Of a DNA stretch of 64,000 nucleotides, positions 8,974 through 17,394 are shown piece by piece. The DNA comes from Streptomyces sp. STR69 (GTDB taxonomy: Bacteria > Actinomycetota > Actinomycetes > Streptomycetales > Streptomycetaceae). The stretch is taken from the NCBI RefSeq assembly GCF_024519455.1, contig NZ_JALJRY010000044.1, forward strand, positions 1 to 64,000, written 5' to 3'. Position numbers and translations under genes: made by a program. The first letter of the stretch is position 1. Each line of letters begins with the position of its first letter. The notes beneath the pieces were generated by a model. It ran no database searches. It was not told the origin of the DNA and worked only from the letters and a program-made list of their open reading frames with translations.

Positions 8974-9491
8974 CAGTGGATCTCCTCAATCGGGGCGGTG
9001 GCAGCAGCCCGGCGGGTGCGCAGCCACAGCACCTGGGCCGTGATGGCCAGGGCGAGCCACAGCAGCGGGAGCGGGCGGGCGAGCGGGCCGAAGGCGACGG
9101 AGAGTGCGGCCCAGGCCGTGGCAGTGGTGGCGAGTGCGGCGACGGTGCGACGCCAGCGGCGGACGGAACGGTCATCGGTCTGGCGACGGTTGCCGACCCA
9201 GGTCAGCCAGCCGAACGGGACGGCCACGGCCGGGGCGAGCACAAGCGCGGTCCACCACGCCAGGACGTGCACGATGCCGGTGGCGAGGAACGCGGCGACG
9301 GCTATGCCGGTGGGCGCCCAGCTGCGTCGTGTCTCCCACAGCCAGGTACCGAGGGCACGCATCGCGCGCTGGGTGAGGGTCGGGCGTTCGGGGACGACCA
9401 AGACGATTGGCTGGGCGTCGCGGCGACGGGTGCGCGGGACGTGCGCGGTGCGTGTGCCGCCGTACGACACCTTCCGAGTTCGGTTGGGCAT
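8973..9491 (-). CDS. Multi-span membrane protein of the transfer operon (Spd-like)
   Basis: This 172-residue protein has a basic N-terminus (about 45 residues) and four hydrophobic segments at about 58-80, 82-98, 110-130 and 137-155. The size and topology fit the small spread (Spd) proteins that accompany TraB and carry plasmid DNA across septal walls. The gene is translationally coupled to the next one downstream. No specific family motif was recognised. Confidence 0.65.
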   Translation of the reverse strand: MPNRTRKVSYGGTRTAHVPRTRRRDAQPIVLVVPERPTLTQRAMRALGTWLWETRRSWAPTGIAVAAFLATGIVHVLAWWTALVLAPAVAVPFGWLTWVGNRRQTDDRSVRRWRRTVAALATTATAWAALSVAFGPLARPLPLLWLALAITAQVLWLRTRRAAATAPIEEIH

Positions 9492-9508
9492 GGCGGGACC
9501 GGGTCCTT

Positions 9509-10135
9509 TCAGTGGGTGGTGTGGGTGCCACGGCGCCCGGCGCGGCGGCCGGCGGTGGTGGCGTGGGTGGGCTGCAGGGTGGCGTAGCGCCAGCGGGTGC
9601 CGAGGCTCTTGGCCGCGTACATGGCCTCATCAGCGGCGCGGAGTCGGACGTCGAACGGCAGGCCGGGGCGGTCGGCCGGGCGGCAGAAGCCGATCGAGAC
9701 GCGCGGCGAGAGCGGGGCCGGCTCGTCTATGTCGACGCTCTGCTGCAGTCGGTGCACCAGGTCGTCCAGGGCTGTGGTTGCGCTGTCGTCCAGGTCGACT
9801 GCGGCGGCGAACTCGTCACCGCCCAGGCGCCCGGCGAACCCGCCGTGTTCGGAGCTCCACTGCTGCAGGCGCCGGCCGATCGCGGCGAGCACGGCGTCTC
9901 CGGCCGCGTGGCCGAAGGTGTCGTTCACGTGCTTGAAGCGGTCGACGTCCAGCAACAGCACGCTCAAAGGCCGGCGCGCGGTGGTTCGTAAGGCGCGGGA
10001 GGTGAACGGGTCGCGGGTGGACAGGCCGGTTAGCGGGTCGGTGCGGGCGATGCGCAACCGCCGGGCGAGCCACAGGGTGTGGGTGGCCCAGCCCGCGGCG
10101 GGCAAGGCGGCGGCGAGGGCGATCGGGTCGGTCAC
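9509..10135 (-). CDS. Stand-alone GGDEF (diguanylate cyclase-like) protein
   Basis: This 208-residue protein consists of a short hydrophobic N-terminus (residues about 5-27) and one GGDEF domain. Visible motifs are DPLTGL (33-38), the metal-site DVDRFK (63-68), NDTFGHAAGD (71-80) and an intact GGDEF signature (105-109), so catalysis of cyclic di-GMP synthesis is plausible. The inhibitory RxxD site normally five residues before GGDEF is absent (EHGG there). The start is the GTG at 10135, which overlaps the previous stop as GTGA; the longer upstream reading is Pro/Arg-rich shadow. The partner output is unknown. In Streptomyces c-di-GMP controls development through BldD, so the element could influence host differentiation or mating timing. 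Confidence 0.88.
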   Translation of the reverse strand: MTDPIALAAALPAAGWATHTLWLARRLRIARTDPLTGLSTRDPFTSRALRTTARRPLSVLLLDVDRFKHVNDTFGHAAGDAVLAAIGRRLQQWSSEHGGFAGRLGGDEFAAAVDLDDSATTALDDLVHRLQQSVDIDEPAPLSPRVSIGFCRPADRPGLPFDVRLRAADEAMYAAKSLGTRWRYATLQPTHATTAGRRAGRRGTHTTH

Positions 10136-10533
10136 TGGGTCAACTCCTGAGCGGGGGCAGGGGTGTTCGGGGCGGGGTAGGCGCAGAGGACGCAGGTGCC
10201 GAGGGAGCGGGGGATGCAGTAGCTGTAGGTGATTTGGCACTGGGGGCAGGTGCGGCGGGCGAGCATCGCCAGCGCGAGGGCACCCCACTTGCGCGACGTC
10301 ATGGGCCGCACGGGCTTGGCGTCCGTGACGCGGTAGAGGTAGGCGACGCGGGCGTAGCCGTGGCGGGTGTAGCGCAGGACCTGCGCGGACACATGCTGTC
10401 CGCCTGGACGCAGGCCCTTCGCGCGCAGTTGACGGCGGGTGGCGTAGCCGTCGGGGGCCATCCGCCACGGGAAGGTCGGTATGCCGAACCGGACCCCGTT
10501 CGGGTCGTAGCACTTGGCGTATGCGGCGCCCAT
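10132..10533 (-). CDS. RRQRL-motif zinc-binding protein
   Basis: This 133-residue protein contains RRQLRAKGLRPGGQ at about residues 33-46, matching the conserved RRQ(R)L motif of small zinc-binding proteins common in Streptomyces integrative elements. It ends with cysteine pairs (CPQC and, after about 17 residues, CVLC). It overlaps both neighbours by ATGA/GTGA-type junctions, so it is a coupled member of the transfer operon. Molecular function is unknown. Confidence 0.78.
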   Translation of the reverse strand: MGAAYAKCYDPNGVRFGIPTFPWRMAPDGYATRRQLRAKGLRPGGQHVSAQVLRYTRHGYARVAYLYRVTDAKPVRPMTSRKWGALALAMLARRTCPQCQITYSYCIPRSLGTCVLCAYPAPNTPAPAQELTQ

Positions 10534-11381
10534 CAGCCCTCGCCTCCCGTCAGGGCCAACTCGCCCTCAAGGGCGGGTGCTTGGGTCGGCTCCGGAGCAG
10601 GGTTCTCAGCTGGTTCCGGGTCGGGCTTCGGGGCGTTGAGAGAGATGTCGCGGATGCGGGCGGCGCGGCGGGTGCCGATGCCGTAGGTCTTGATCAGCCA
10701 GGTGGCCGACGCCTCCTGCCCGGCCGCCACGCGCTCGCGGGCTGCCGCGATCAGCTCCTCATCCGTCGGGCCGGGCGGCAGTGCCTGCCGCTTGGAGCCT
10801 GCCGCGACGGGTCGGCGGGGCTGCCGTTGTTTCGGTTCGGCAGCGGGTGCCGTAGGAACCGGCGGCGGGGGTGCTGCCGGAGCGGGCGGCATGGGGTGCT
10901 TTCCGGCCGGGGCGGCGGGGGTGCTTGGTGTCCTGTCGGCAGGGGGCTGTGTGCGCAGGTGCGCCATATGCACGAGCAGGCCCAGGACGACGGGCGGGAT
11001 GGCGGAGACCGCGACGATCAGCGGCCAGTCCACGGCGATCACTTGGGAGGCGATGGCGTGGTCGACGGCGTTGCCGGCCACTGACAGGACGATGGCGCCG
11101 ATCGCGTTCGCCTTGGCCCAGGCGCGGGCCGTGGCATTGCGGGTGGACTGTCCCAGCCACACCCGTACGGCGGTCATGGCATAGGCGTCGGTGGTCAGCG
11201 GCAGCAGCCAGGACAGCCACGGCCACCAGCCGGTACGCACGGCGAGGTCCTGCAGAGCGGCATACGACGATGCGGCAGCGGCCAGGCCGACGGCGCCCAT
11301 CCCGGCGTACAACAGCCAGTCCCGGCGCGGTACTTCCGGCGTGGTGGGCTGGGTGAGAGCTTCGGTGGTCATCGCGTTCAC
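10533..11381 (-). CDS. DUF2637-family membrane protein (spread/transfer protein, SpdB-like)
   Basis: This 282-residue protein has four hydrophobic helices in residues about 20-150, including an LLPLTTDAYAMTAVRVWL segment typical of DUF2637. A long Pro/Ala linker (150-195) follows, and a C-terminal region (about 200-245) looks like a small helix-turn-helix (PTDEELIAAARERVAAG ... WLIKTYGIGTRRAARI). DUF2637 proteins are standard in actinomycete plasmid transfer regions. The GTG start at 11381 overlaps the upstream stop. The HTH-like tail suggests it contacts DNA or a partner from the membrane. Confidence 0.82.
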   Translation of the reverse strand: MNAMTTEALTQPTTPEVPRRDWLLYAGMGAVGLAAAASSYAALQDLAVRTGWWPWLSWLLPLTTDAYAMTAVRVWLGQSTRNATARAWAKANAIGAIVLSVAGNAVDHAIASQVIAVDWPLIVAVSAIPPVVLGLLVHMAHLRTQPPADRTPSTPAAPAGKHPMPPAPAAPPPPVPTAPAAEPKQRQPRRPVAAGSKRQALPPGPTDEELIAAARERVAAGQEASATWLIKTYGIGTRRAARIRDISLNAPKPDPEPAENPAPEPTQAPALEGELALTGGEG

Positions 11382-11641
11382 CCCAGGGAGTTGCTGAGGC
11401 CAGAGGTGATGGCGATGACCGTCTGGGCGACGGCGCCCTTGACACCGTTGGCGAAGTCGCCGGTCAGATAGAGGCCGATCAGGACGCCCAGGGTCAGCGT
11501 CGACCAGCGGTGTTCGGTGAAGTAGCAGAGCATCCCGGCGATCAAGAGCAGCAGGAGCAGGAGCAGGACCGAGATGGTCACCACGGGAGCTGCGGACGGG
11601 GCTGCCAACAGGATGGGGGCGGACACTTGAGGCTCCTTCAA
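11378..11641 (-). CDS. Small two-helix membrane protein (SpdA/holin-like size)
   Basis: This 87-residue protein has a very hydrophobic Leu-rich helix (about residues 17-40) and a second helix (about 48-65). The stop overlaps the start of the DUF2637 gene. Small membrane proteins in this position are common in AICE spread clusters. Function is not recognisable from sequence. Confidence 0.7.
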   Translation of the reverse strand: MKEPQVSAPILLAAPSAAPVVTISVLLLLLLLLIAGMLCYFTEHRWSTLTLGVLIGLYLTGDFANGVKGAVAQTVIAITSGLSNSLG

Positions 11642-11732
11642 CAGGGCTGTGGGAGAGGTGAGTCGGCGGGGGTGGTGGCCCGCCCGGCGCGGGGTGCGGG
11701 GGTCGACCGCGCGGGGCGGGCGGCAGGGGCGG

Positions 11733-11948
11733 CTACCGGTCGGGGCCGCGCTCGAATGCGGCGATCGTCAGGTCGATCAGGCCGGGGTCGGTGCAGTAGC
11801 CGGCGTAGGTGCCGTTCGCGTGCCACACGTGCCAGCGCCGGCCGAGAACGCCGGGGTGGTGGGCACAGACGGCGAGGTAGGCGCGGCGGCGTACGACAGG
11901 CACGTCCGGCAGCGTCACGGACTCCGGCAGTGGCTGCGGAGCGCTCAT
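11733..11948 (-). CDS. Small hypothetical AICE protein
   Basis: This 71-residue protein has a WHVWHANGTYAGYCTDPG core and no membrane segment. The ATG overlaps the upstream stop (TGATG); a GTG one codon earlier is also possible. Its presence within the coupled operon supports it being real, but no function is known to me. Confidence 0.62.
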   Translation of the reverse strand: MSAPQPLPESVTLPDVPVVRRRAYLAVCAHHPGVLGRRWHVWHANGTYAGYCTDPGLIDLTIAAFERGPDR

Positions 11949-12487
11949 CACGCCGCGCCTTCCTGACCGGGCAGCAACTCAGCGAGCCGGTCGGCGGAGG
12001 GCGGCAGGTCGCTGGGCGCGCAGTCGCCGAAGCAGACGTCGCGGTGGTCGTCGATGTGCTGCAGATCGCGGGCGAGGCCGTAGTCGTCGGAGACGGCAAC
12101 CTCGCGGTAGTCGCCACACACGCAAGGCACGATCAACGTCCAGCGCGGCTCGGGCATGCAGCCCGGCTGGGAGGTGAGGGTGTGGTGCAGCCACGCGTCC
12201 TCGTCCAGGTACGTGACCGCGCACGGGGCGATGGCCCACTCGTAGTCGATCCCGTCGACGTAGAGCGCGGGGTAACCGGCCCAGTCGTCGGCCTGCACGA
12301 CGCGGGCAAGGGTGTCGGGGAAGGCGTCCTGCGTCTGGTCGTCGGCCAGCCGCACGGCCATCTGCCGTTGTGCCTCGATGCGTTCGCGCTTCTCGCGCTC
12401 CCATTCCAGCTCGATGACCTCGCGGGACTGGGAGGCCAGCCGTAGCAGGCGGCGCAGGCGGGTTTCCGGGGTGGTGGTGTCAGTCAT
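11948..12487 (-). CDS. Hypothetical AICE protein, acidic
   Basis: This 179-residue protein has a charged helical N-terminus (residues about 8-45), then a mixed domain with paired cysteines (CVCGDY at about 120; CFGDC near 150) that could bind a metal. It overlaps its upstream neighbour by ATGA and its downstream neighbour by TGATG, so it is in the same operon. No family recognised. Confidence 0.65.
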   Translation of the reverse strand: MTDTTTPETRLRRLLRLASQSREVIELEWEREKRERIEAQRQMAVRLADDQTQDAFPDTLARVVQADDWAGYPALYVDGIDYEWAIAPCAVTYLDEDAWLHHTLTSQPGCMPEPRWTLIVPCVCGDYREVAVSDDYGLARDLQHIDDHRDVCFGDCAPSDLPPSADRLAELLPGQEGAA

Positions 12488-12609
12488 CGCGCGGTCCTCC
12501 GGGCGTGCGTGGGGTGGCAGACGTGGGTGCGGGCGGCGCGGCGGGCGGCGCGCTGGTTGCGGTAAGCGGGGTGCCAGCCGCAGACCGGGCAGCGGGGCCG
12601 GGCGCTCAT
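12484..12609 (-). CDS. Tiny zinc-finger-like protein (41 residues)
   Basis: The protein contains CPVCGWHPAYRNQRAARRAA and then THVCHPTH, a compact Cys/His pattern with an Arg-rich helix between, like a minimal zinc finger. The ATG overlaps the previous stop (ATGA) and its own stop overlaps the next start. Such coupling makes a real gene likely despite the size. It may bind nucleic acid, which is inference. Confidence 0.65.
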   Translation of the reverse strand: MSARPRCPVCGWHPAYRNQRAARRAARTHVCHPTHARRTAR

Positions 12610-12902
12610 GCGATGCGCCTTCCGGAGAGCGCCGGCGTCTCGCCGTCGGCCGTCGCGAGGGCGACGTCGGTGAGGATCGGCTCGTACTCCGGCAGGGCGC
12701 CCAACTGATCGAGGGTGTCGATCAGCACCGCGAGCGGGAGCGCCTGGCCGTCGTAGTGCGCGATCACGGCGGCGCGGGCGGCGGCCAGGAGTTCGGCGTT
12801 GTCGTGCCACAACGCGGCCAGCTGGCGCCGCAGTTGGGAGTTGGCAGCGGTCAGCGAGGCGATGGTCGGCTTCGGGCGGCGCGGGAGGGGCTGAGTGGAC
12901 AT
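12606..12902 (-). CDS. Hypothetical AICE protein with coiled-coil N-terminus
   Basis: This 98-residue protein begins MSTQPLPRRPKPT, followed by an amphipathic helix (SLTAANSQLRRQLAALWHDN) that looks like a short coiled coil. The remainder is acidic and helical. An AGGT-type ribosome-binding site precedes the Met at 12902; the longer frame upstream has no support. Function unknown. Confidence 0.6.
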   Translation of the reverse strand: MSTQPLPRRPKPTIASLTAANSQLRRQLAALWHDNAELLAAARAAVIAHYDGQALPLAVLIDTLDQLGALPEYEPILTDVALATADGETPALSGRRIA

Positions 12903-13013
12903 GAGGTGAGAAACCTCCGTGGATCGGACGGCTGTCGGGCGTGAGCGGGCAGCGCTGAGCCAGGCCGGGGACACCCGGCAGCCGTACGGAGAAAGAGAGT
13001 TGAGGGGAGCGGA

Positions 13014-13400
13014 TCAGATGCCGTGCGGGCCACGGCGGGAGCGTCCGCTGTCGCGGGTCATCGACCGCAGCACCATCGCGCACACGGTGACCGAGACGGC
13101 CACCACGGCGACGGAGGCGGCGACGATCGCGACCGACAGCAGCAGCGCCACCAGGACCACGCCGACAACCAGGGCGCCGGCCACGCCTGTTGCCACTAGG
13201 GCGCCGGGCGACATCGCGGACATCCGAGACGGCGCGGCCGGGGCGTGCGAGCAACCGCACGACGGGACCAGGCCGGTAGGTGCATGCACCGGAGCAACGG
13301 CGGCCGGGGCGGGGGCCGATGACAGATACGTACGGCCGAGCGCGTCGGTGAGCACGTACTGCTGTGCAGCCTGGGGAAGCGGCAGGTTCGGCTCGTTCAT
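13014..13400 (-). CDS. Membrane protein of the AICE operon
   Basis: This 128-residue protein has a Pro/Ala-rich N-terminal half and a double hydrophobic block at about residues 65-115, made of Val/Ala-rich helices, with a short basic C-terminal tail. The ATG overlaps the preceding zinc-ribbon gene's stop. It resembles the small mobile-element membrane proteins found near TraB. Function is unknown. Confidence 0.62.
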   Translation of the reverse strand: MNEPNLPLPQAAQQYVLTDALGRTYLSSAPAPAAVAPVHAPTGLVPSCGCSHAPAAPSRMSAMSPGALVATGVAGALVVGVVLVALLLSVAIVAASVAVVAVSVTVCAMVLRSMTRDSGRSRRGPHGI

Positions 13401-13561
13401 GCCGCAGCCCCCTTCCTGGCGGACGGCGTCCACTCGAAGCCGCACGACCCGCACACCCCGCGCGCCATGTGACAGCGCGAGACGAAGACGGTGCGACGGC
13501 AGCGCGGGCACTTCGACTTCGGACACACAGGGCGTTGGTCGTAGAACGGAGCCGCGCCCAT
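13397..13561 (-). CDS. Small zinc-ribbon protein (54 residues)
   Basis: Translation of the minus strand from the ATG at 13561 gives a protein with CPKSKCPRCRRTVFVSRCH and, ten residues later, CGSCGFEW: a four-cysteine zinc ribbon. Both ends overlap neighbours (TGATG upstream, ATGA downstream), which is strong evidence of a translated gene that is easy to miss by length filters. It likely contacts DNA, RNA or a protein partner; unproven. Confidence 0.68.
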   Translation of the reverse strand: MGAAPFYDQRPVCPKSKCPRCRRTVFVSRCHMARGVCGSCGFEWTPSARKGAAA

Positions 13562-13953
13562 CAGGCGTCCGCCTGCCCGTCCTGGGTCCCGCCCGCGGGC
13601 ACAACCTCATCGTCGTTGAAGGGCGCGTAGGCGTGAATGTGCAGGCCGCCGACGGCGCCGTGGGTCTCGAAGACCCAGCCGCCTCGGCTCCACGCGTTCA
13701 GATGCGTGTCGGATCCCATGGCCTGGGCCAGGCGCGCGAGGGCCGGGAAGCGGTCCTGCGGTTCCACCGGTTCGTGCGTCGGCAGCTGCAGTCCGACGCG
13801 CGCGTTGTCGGACATCGTGATGTAGAGCTCCGGAAGACCCGGGACGCCGGCCAGGAAGTCGGCGAGCTGTCGCAGAGCGTCAGAGGGGGAGCTGGAAGCC
13901 GGTTCCGCCGACTTGGATTCGATCGCCGATGCGGCGATACGATCGTTGAGCAT
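13561..13953 (-). CDS. First gene of the leftward transfer operon, hypothetical
   Basis: This 130-residue protein begins MLNDRIAASAIESKS. A GAGGAG ribosome-binding site lies eight bases upstream of the ATG at 13953. The middle has a helical LRQLADFLAGVPGLPELYITM segment, and the C-terminus includes GGLHIHAYAPF. It faces the GntR gene across a 300-base control region, so its promoter is probably the repressor's target. No function recognised. Confidence 0.65.
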   Translation of the reverse strand: MLNDRIAASAIESKSAEPASSSPSDALRQLADFLAGVPGLPELYITMSDNARVGLQLPTHEPVEPQDRFPALARLAQAMGSDTHLNAWSRGGWVFETHGAVGGLHIHAYAPFNDDEVVPAGGTQDGQADA

Positions 13954-14142
13954 CGTTGAACTCCTCTAGACAGGGACTCGATGCGTCGGCCTCGGCAGAG
14001 GCTTGAGATGTGGGCCAACACGTCTCAGGCCGTATCTGCCGGGGCCGTTCTGTCTCACCAGGTTGATGGGTTCCTGCGAGCGCTACCAATGACGGTCTGT
14101 CATATGGCTTCTGTCTCACGGGAATCCCACCCGGTTTCATCA

Positions 14143-14161
14143 TGGTGCACCTAGTGCACCA
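14143..14161. promoter_or_regulatory. Palindromic operator for the GntR/KorSA-like repressor
   Basis: A perfect inverted repeat TGGTGCAC-CTA-GTGCACCA lies between the divergent repressor and transfer-operon genes. GntR dimers bind dyads of this size. Two nearby TTCTGTCTCAC direct repeats (about 14050 and 14110) in the same control region may be additional sites. Confidence 0.68.
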
Positions 14162-14262
14162 AGTTTGGCAACAGGTCTCGCCGGATTGAGTAGGGAGCGA
14201 TGGGGCCGCAGTGTGGTGGACTAGGTGAGATAGGTGAGATGACCCAGGTGAAGGTGTGGTGC

Positions 14263-14688
14263 ATGACCGAGTTCAGGGGCAAGCCGGCGTACCGGCAGCT
14301 TGCCGACTACCTGCGGGAACGCATCAAGAGCGGCGAGATCCCGAATGGCGCGCCCCTGCCGTCGGCGGCTGAGCTGATGAACCAGTTCGAGGTGTCCAGC
14401 ACCGTGGTGAAGAACGGGATCAGCGTGCTGCGGGCCGAAGGCTTCGTCGTGGGTCACCAGGGCAAGGCGGTCTATGCCCAGAATCCGCCCCTCACACCTC
14501 TGCCTGAGTGGGCCCCGCCAGTGATCGATGCGGCACACGCCTTGGCGGGCCTGGTCGAAGAGATCGCGGAAGGGCATCCGGTGGAGCCGTCGAAGGCCCG
14601 GGACGCGCTGACCGCGTGGCATGCGGTCAGCGAGCAGCTGCCGGAGTCGTTGCTCACCGCGCGGCGGCAGGCTGTCACGGAGGACTAG
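14263..14688 (+). CDS. GntR-family repressor (KorSA-like)
   Basis: A 141-residue protein whose first 75 residues form a GntR winged HTH: YRQLADYLRERIKSGEI, then LPSAAELMNQFEVSSTVVKNG and the wing GFVVGHQGKAVYA. The C-terminal part is a short helical domain. Divergent position opposite the transfer operon and the palindrome in between fit KorSA-type control, which represses transfer/replication and its own gene. The start at 14263 was chosen for an AAGGTG site six bases upstream; starts at 14239 and 14200 are possible but have poorly spaced sites. Confidence 0.85.
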   Translation: MTEFRGKPAYRQLADYLRERIKSGEIPNGAPLPSAAELMNQFEVSSTVVKNGISVLRAEGFVVGHQGKAVYAQNPPLTPLPEWAPPVIDAAHALAGLVEEIAEGHPVEPSKARDALTAWHAVSEQLPESLLTARRQAVTED

Positions 14689-15174
14689 GAGTGCGCCCCA
14701 GCGATTTTTACCCCGCTACCTGCACTTCCGCAGAGTGATCTTGGACGGGGGCTTGGGTCTCGCGGCTACGCCCGGCCTTGCTGCCCGCCTGCAGAGTCTC
14801 GGCCTGGCCACCGCCCTATCTGGGGTGTCGGCTGTCATGGCGCCGCGTACTACGCGGCGATGAGGATGGCAGGGCAGCTCCCAGGCGCACCAGAAAGGTA
14901 GCGAACTGGGTTCATCGAGTTACTCAGAGGCCGTAAGGGCTGCCGATGCTTGTACGGAACCTCTTCCAGGTTCGACGGATTGTTCCTCTGGAACGGGAGC
15001 GCCCCACACCGTGCATGCGGCTGCGGCCAATCCAGCCAGGGGGACGCTATCCAGACAGTTGACCGATTGCCAGGAGCGAGCTCGTTCGGCGCGATGCGTA
15101 CATTGATGCCCGCGGGCGGGTATCTCTGGTACGTAGCTGACGGAGACAAGACGCCGTGCGACGGGAGGCGGGTC
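14689..15174. other. Stretch between repressor and cargo, only tiny ORFs
   Basis: About 490 bases with no confident gene. A 42-codon frame at 14737-14865 (VILDGGLGLAATPG start) and a 15-codon frame at 14692-14739 overlap each other as GTGA, which could be small coupled AICE genes, but composition does not settle it. No repeat matching the left side of int was found here. Confidence 0.35.
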
Positions 15175-17385
15175 GTGGGGGACGGTGACCTGTTCGACTT
15201 TAGGTACGCCACTATCCACGGTGATGTCATTGGGCACCTGAGAACCGGAGAGGCCGAGTCCGGGGCCATCTGCACGTTGCCGGGCCAGCCGCTGGCGTTT
15301 ACCGGGCGGGATATCGAGGTCGACGACCTCAGAAGCGCTCTCAGGCCGGGTGCCGTGACTGCGGAGCTGGGGGCTGTCTGCGCGATCGCTGGCCTGGGGG
15401 GCGCGGGCAAGACCGCGCTCGCGCTGCACGTCGCCCATGGCGCCCTCGCTGAGGCCTGGTTCCCAGGCGGTGCCCTCTTCATCGATCTCCAGGGGTACCA
15501 CGACGACCCCCTCACTCCTGATCAGGCCGTGGTGTCGCTGCTGGAAGACCTCGGGATACACGGGCCGCAACTGCCACCGACACCGCAGGGGCGATACCGC
15601 CGATACTGCGACGTCTTGAGCCGACGTGAACGGATGCTGGTGTTGCTGGACAATGCCTCCGACCCCACACAGATCGCCTCCCTGCTTCCGGGCATGGGCG
15701 GGCATCAGGTACTCCTCACCTCTCGGCAGGTGTTCCACTCCTTTCCCGTCCGGCAGTTCCGTATCGAAGAGCTTGCCCCGGGAGAGAGTCGTCGTCTCCT
15801 CGCGAGGTCGCTGAACCTGGGCGACGACCGCGTGTCCAAGGAGGAGCAGGCCACCGACCGGCTCGCCCGTCTCTGCGGGCACCTGCCGCTCGCCCTGGTC
15901 ATCGCCAGCGTGATCCTGCGGTACCGACGGTGGAGCAAGATCTCGGCTGTCGCGGAGGAGATCAGCGCCATGGGGCACCGCATGCGCGCGCGAGGCGGAG
16001 ATCAGTACGGCCGGGAGCACGCCCTCGAACCCGTCCTCAACACGTTGTATGCCCACCTCGCACCGGAGTTGGCTCGCGTCATGCGGCTGCTGGCACTCCA
16101 CCCAGGACCGGCCATCGGACCGTTCTCGGCGGCGCTCCTGGCCGCGATGCCCGTCATGGACGTACTGCCGGTGCTCGACGACCTGACGGCGGAATGCCTC
16201 CTGACTGCCCACCCGAACCCCAGGCGCTGGCAGATGCACGACCTGGTGCGCAGCCACGCCAGGGCCTCGGCGGCGCAGGATGGCATAGCGCCCGAGACCT
16301 CCTCGGAAGCCCGCTACAACCTGGCACTCGGCTACCTCATGCTCGTGGCGTCGGCGACGGCGTACCTCGGGGAGGAGCTCGGCACGGAGCACAAGGACTT
16401 CTTTCACGGCAGCCGAGACCTGGCGCTCACATGGCTGGCGTCCGAGCATCACGGGCTGGTGGCAGCTGCCCTTTGGGCAACGGACCGGGAAGCCCCGGTG
16501 GAGACCCGGCGGGCAGCGATCCTGCTGACGCACATCCTGCGGAGGCACCTGATACACAGCAGGGCTTTCGAGGACCTGTTGCGCGTCTCGCAAGCCGCCT
16601 GGGACGGTGCCCGGGATCTTGAAGATCGTGACGGCCAAGCCATGTCACTGGATGCCCAGGGCCAGGCACTTCACGGCTTGCGGCGATTCGAGGAGGCCGT
16701 TCGGACGTACCGAAGTGCCCTGGTGGCCTGGGGGCTCACAGAGCAGGAAGGCCTGGCCAGCACCCACAACAATCTCGGTCTGTCCCTGCGGCAGTGTGGG
16801 CGGCGTGACGAGGCGCTGGAGGCTTATCTCGCGGCCTTGGACGCTTACCGAAGCCAGGAGAACCGGCGCGAGGAAGCCAATGCGCGCACCAACATAGGGG
16901 CCATACTGTCGGAGCTCGGCCACCCCGAGCTTGCCCTTCCACATCTGGCCGAGGCCGCAGACCTGTTCGCCGCCGTCGAGGACCCTTACGGAGAGGCTGG
17001 CGCCCGCAACAGTCTGGGGGTCGTCCTGGCCCAGGTCGGCCAAATGCCAGATGCCTACGCGTCCCTGGAGCGTTCCCATAACCTCTTCGTGGGCCTCGAG
17101 GACGCACATGGAGTGGGCCTGGTCAGCAACCACGTGGGTGCATTGCTCGCAAGGGAGGGGCACTTCGACAGAGCCCTGGCGTCGTTCAGGCAGGCGCGAG
17201 ACCTCTTGAGAGCGAGCCACGACTGGTATGTGGCGGGGAACGCTGGCCGCAATGCTGCGGAACTGCTCAGGGCTCAAGGCTTGATCACGGAGGCCAGGGA
17301 GTTTTGGGCCGAGGCGGCCGCCGACTACGAACGGGCCGGCGCCCTGGACGAGGCCGGGCAGATCCGGCGGCAGGCCCGGCTCTAG
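15175..17385 (+). CDS. NB-ARC/TPR STAND protein
   Basis: This 736-residue protein has an AP-ATPase (NB-ARC) core with P-loop AGLGGAGKTALALH at about residues 72-85, MLVLLDNASDP as Walker B, LLTSR as sensor, and LCGHLPLALV. It lacks an obvious enzymatic effector. From about residue 460 it has TPR repeats (pairs such as SLDAQGQALHGLRRFEEAV and NNLGLSLRQCGRRDEALEAY). A short IHGDVIGHLRTG motif sits at the N-terminus. The GTG start at 15175 has a GGGAGG site six bases away; more upstream ATGs lack one. STAND proteins oligomerise after ligand sensing and act in regulation or antiphage defence. As cargo of a mobile element, defence or exclusion is plausible but unproven. Confidence 0.85.
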   Translation: MGDGDLFDFRYATIHGDVIGHLRTGEAESGAICTLPGQPLAFTGRDIEVDDLRSALRPGAVTAELGAVCAIAGLGGAGKTALALHVAHGALAEAWFPGGALFIDLQGYHDDPLTPDQAVVSLLEDLGIHGPQLPPTPQGRYRRYCDVLSRRERMLVLLDNASDPTQIASLLPGMGGHQVLLTSRQVFHSFPVRQFRIEELAPGESRRLLARSLNLGDDRVSKEEQATDRLARLCGHLPLALVIASVILRYRRWSKISAVAEEISAMGHRMRARGGDQYGREHALEPVLNTLYAHLAPELARVMRLLALHPGPAIGPFSAALLAAMPVMDVLPVLDDLTAECLLTAHPNPRRWQMHDLVRSHARASAAQDGIAPETSSEARYNLALGYLMLVASATAYLGEELGTEHKDFFHGSRDLALTWLASEHHGLVAAALWATDREAPVETRRAAILLTHILRRHLIHSRAFEDLLRVSQAAWDGARDLEDRDGQAMSLDAQGQALHGLRRFEEAVRTYRSALVAWGLTEQEGLASTHNNLGLSLRQCGRRDEALEAYLAALDAYRSQENRREEANARTNIGAILSELGHPELALPHLAEAADLFAAVEDPYGEAGARNSLGVVLAQVGQMPDAYASLERSHNLFVGLEDAHGVGLVSNHVGALLAREGHFDRALASFRQARDLLRASHDWYVAGNAGRNAAELLRAQGLITEAREFWAEAAADYERAGALDEAGQIRRQARL

Positions 17386-17394
17386 GTCGTATCC

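Noticed and set aside
14950..15174. N-terminal 75-residue extension of the STAND protein
   Set aside because: The GTG at 15175 has a strong ribosome-binding site; earlier starts have none, and the sequence before it looks non-coding.
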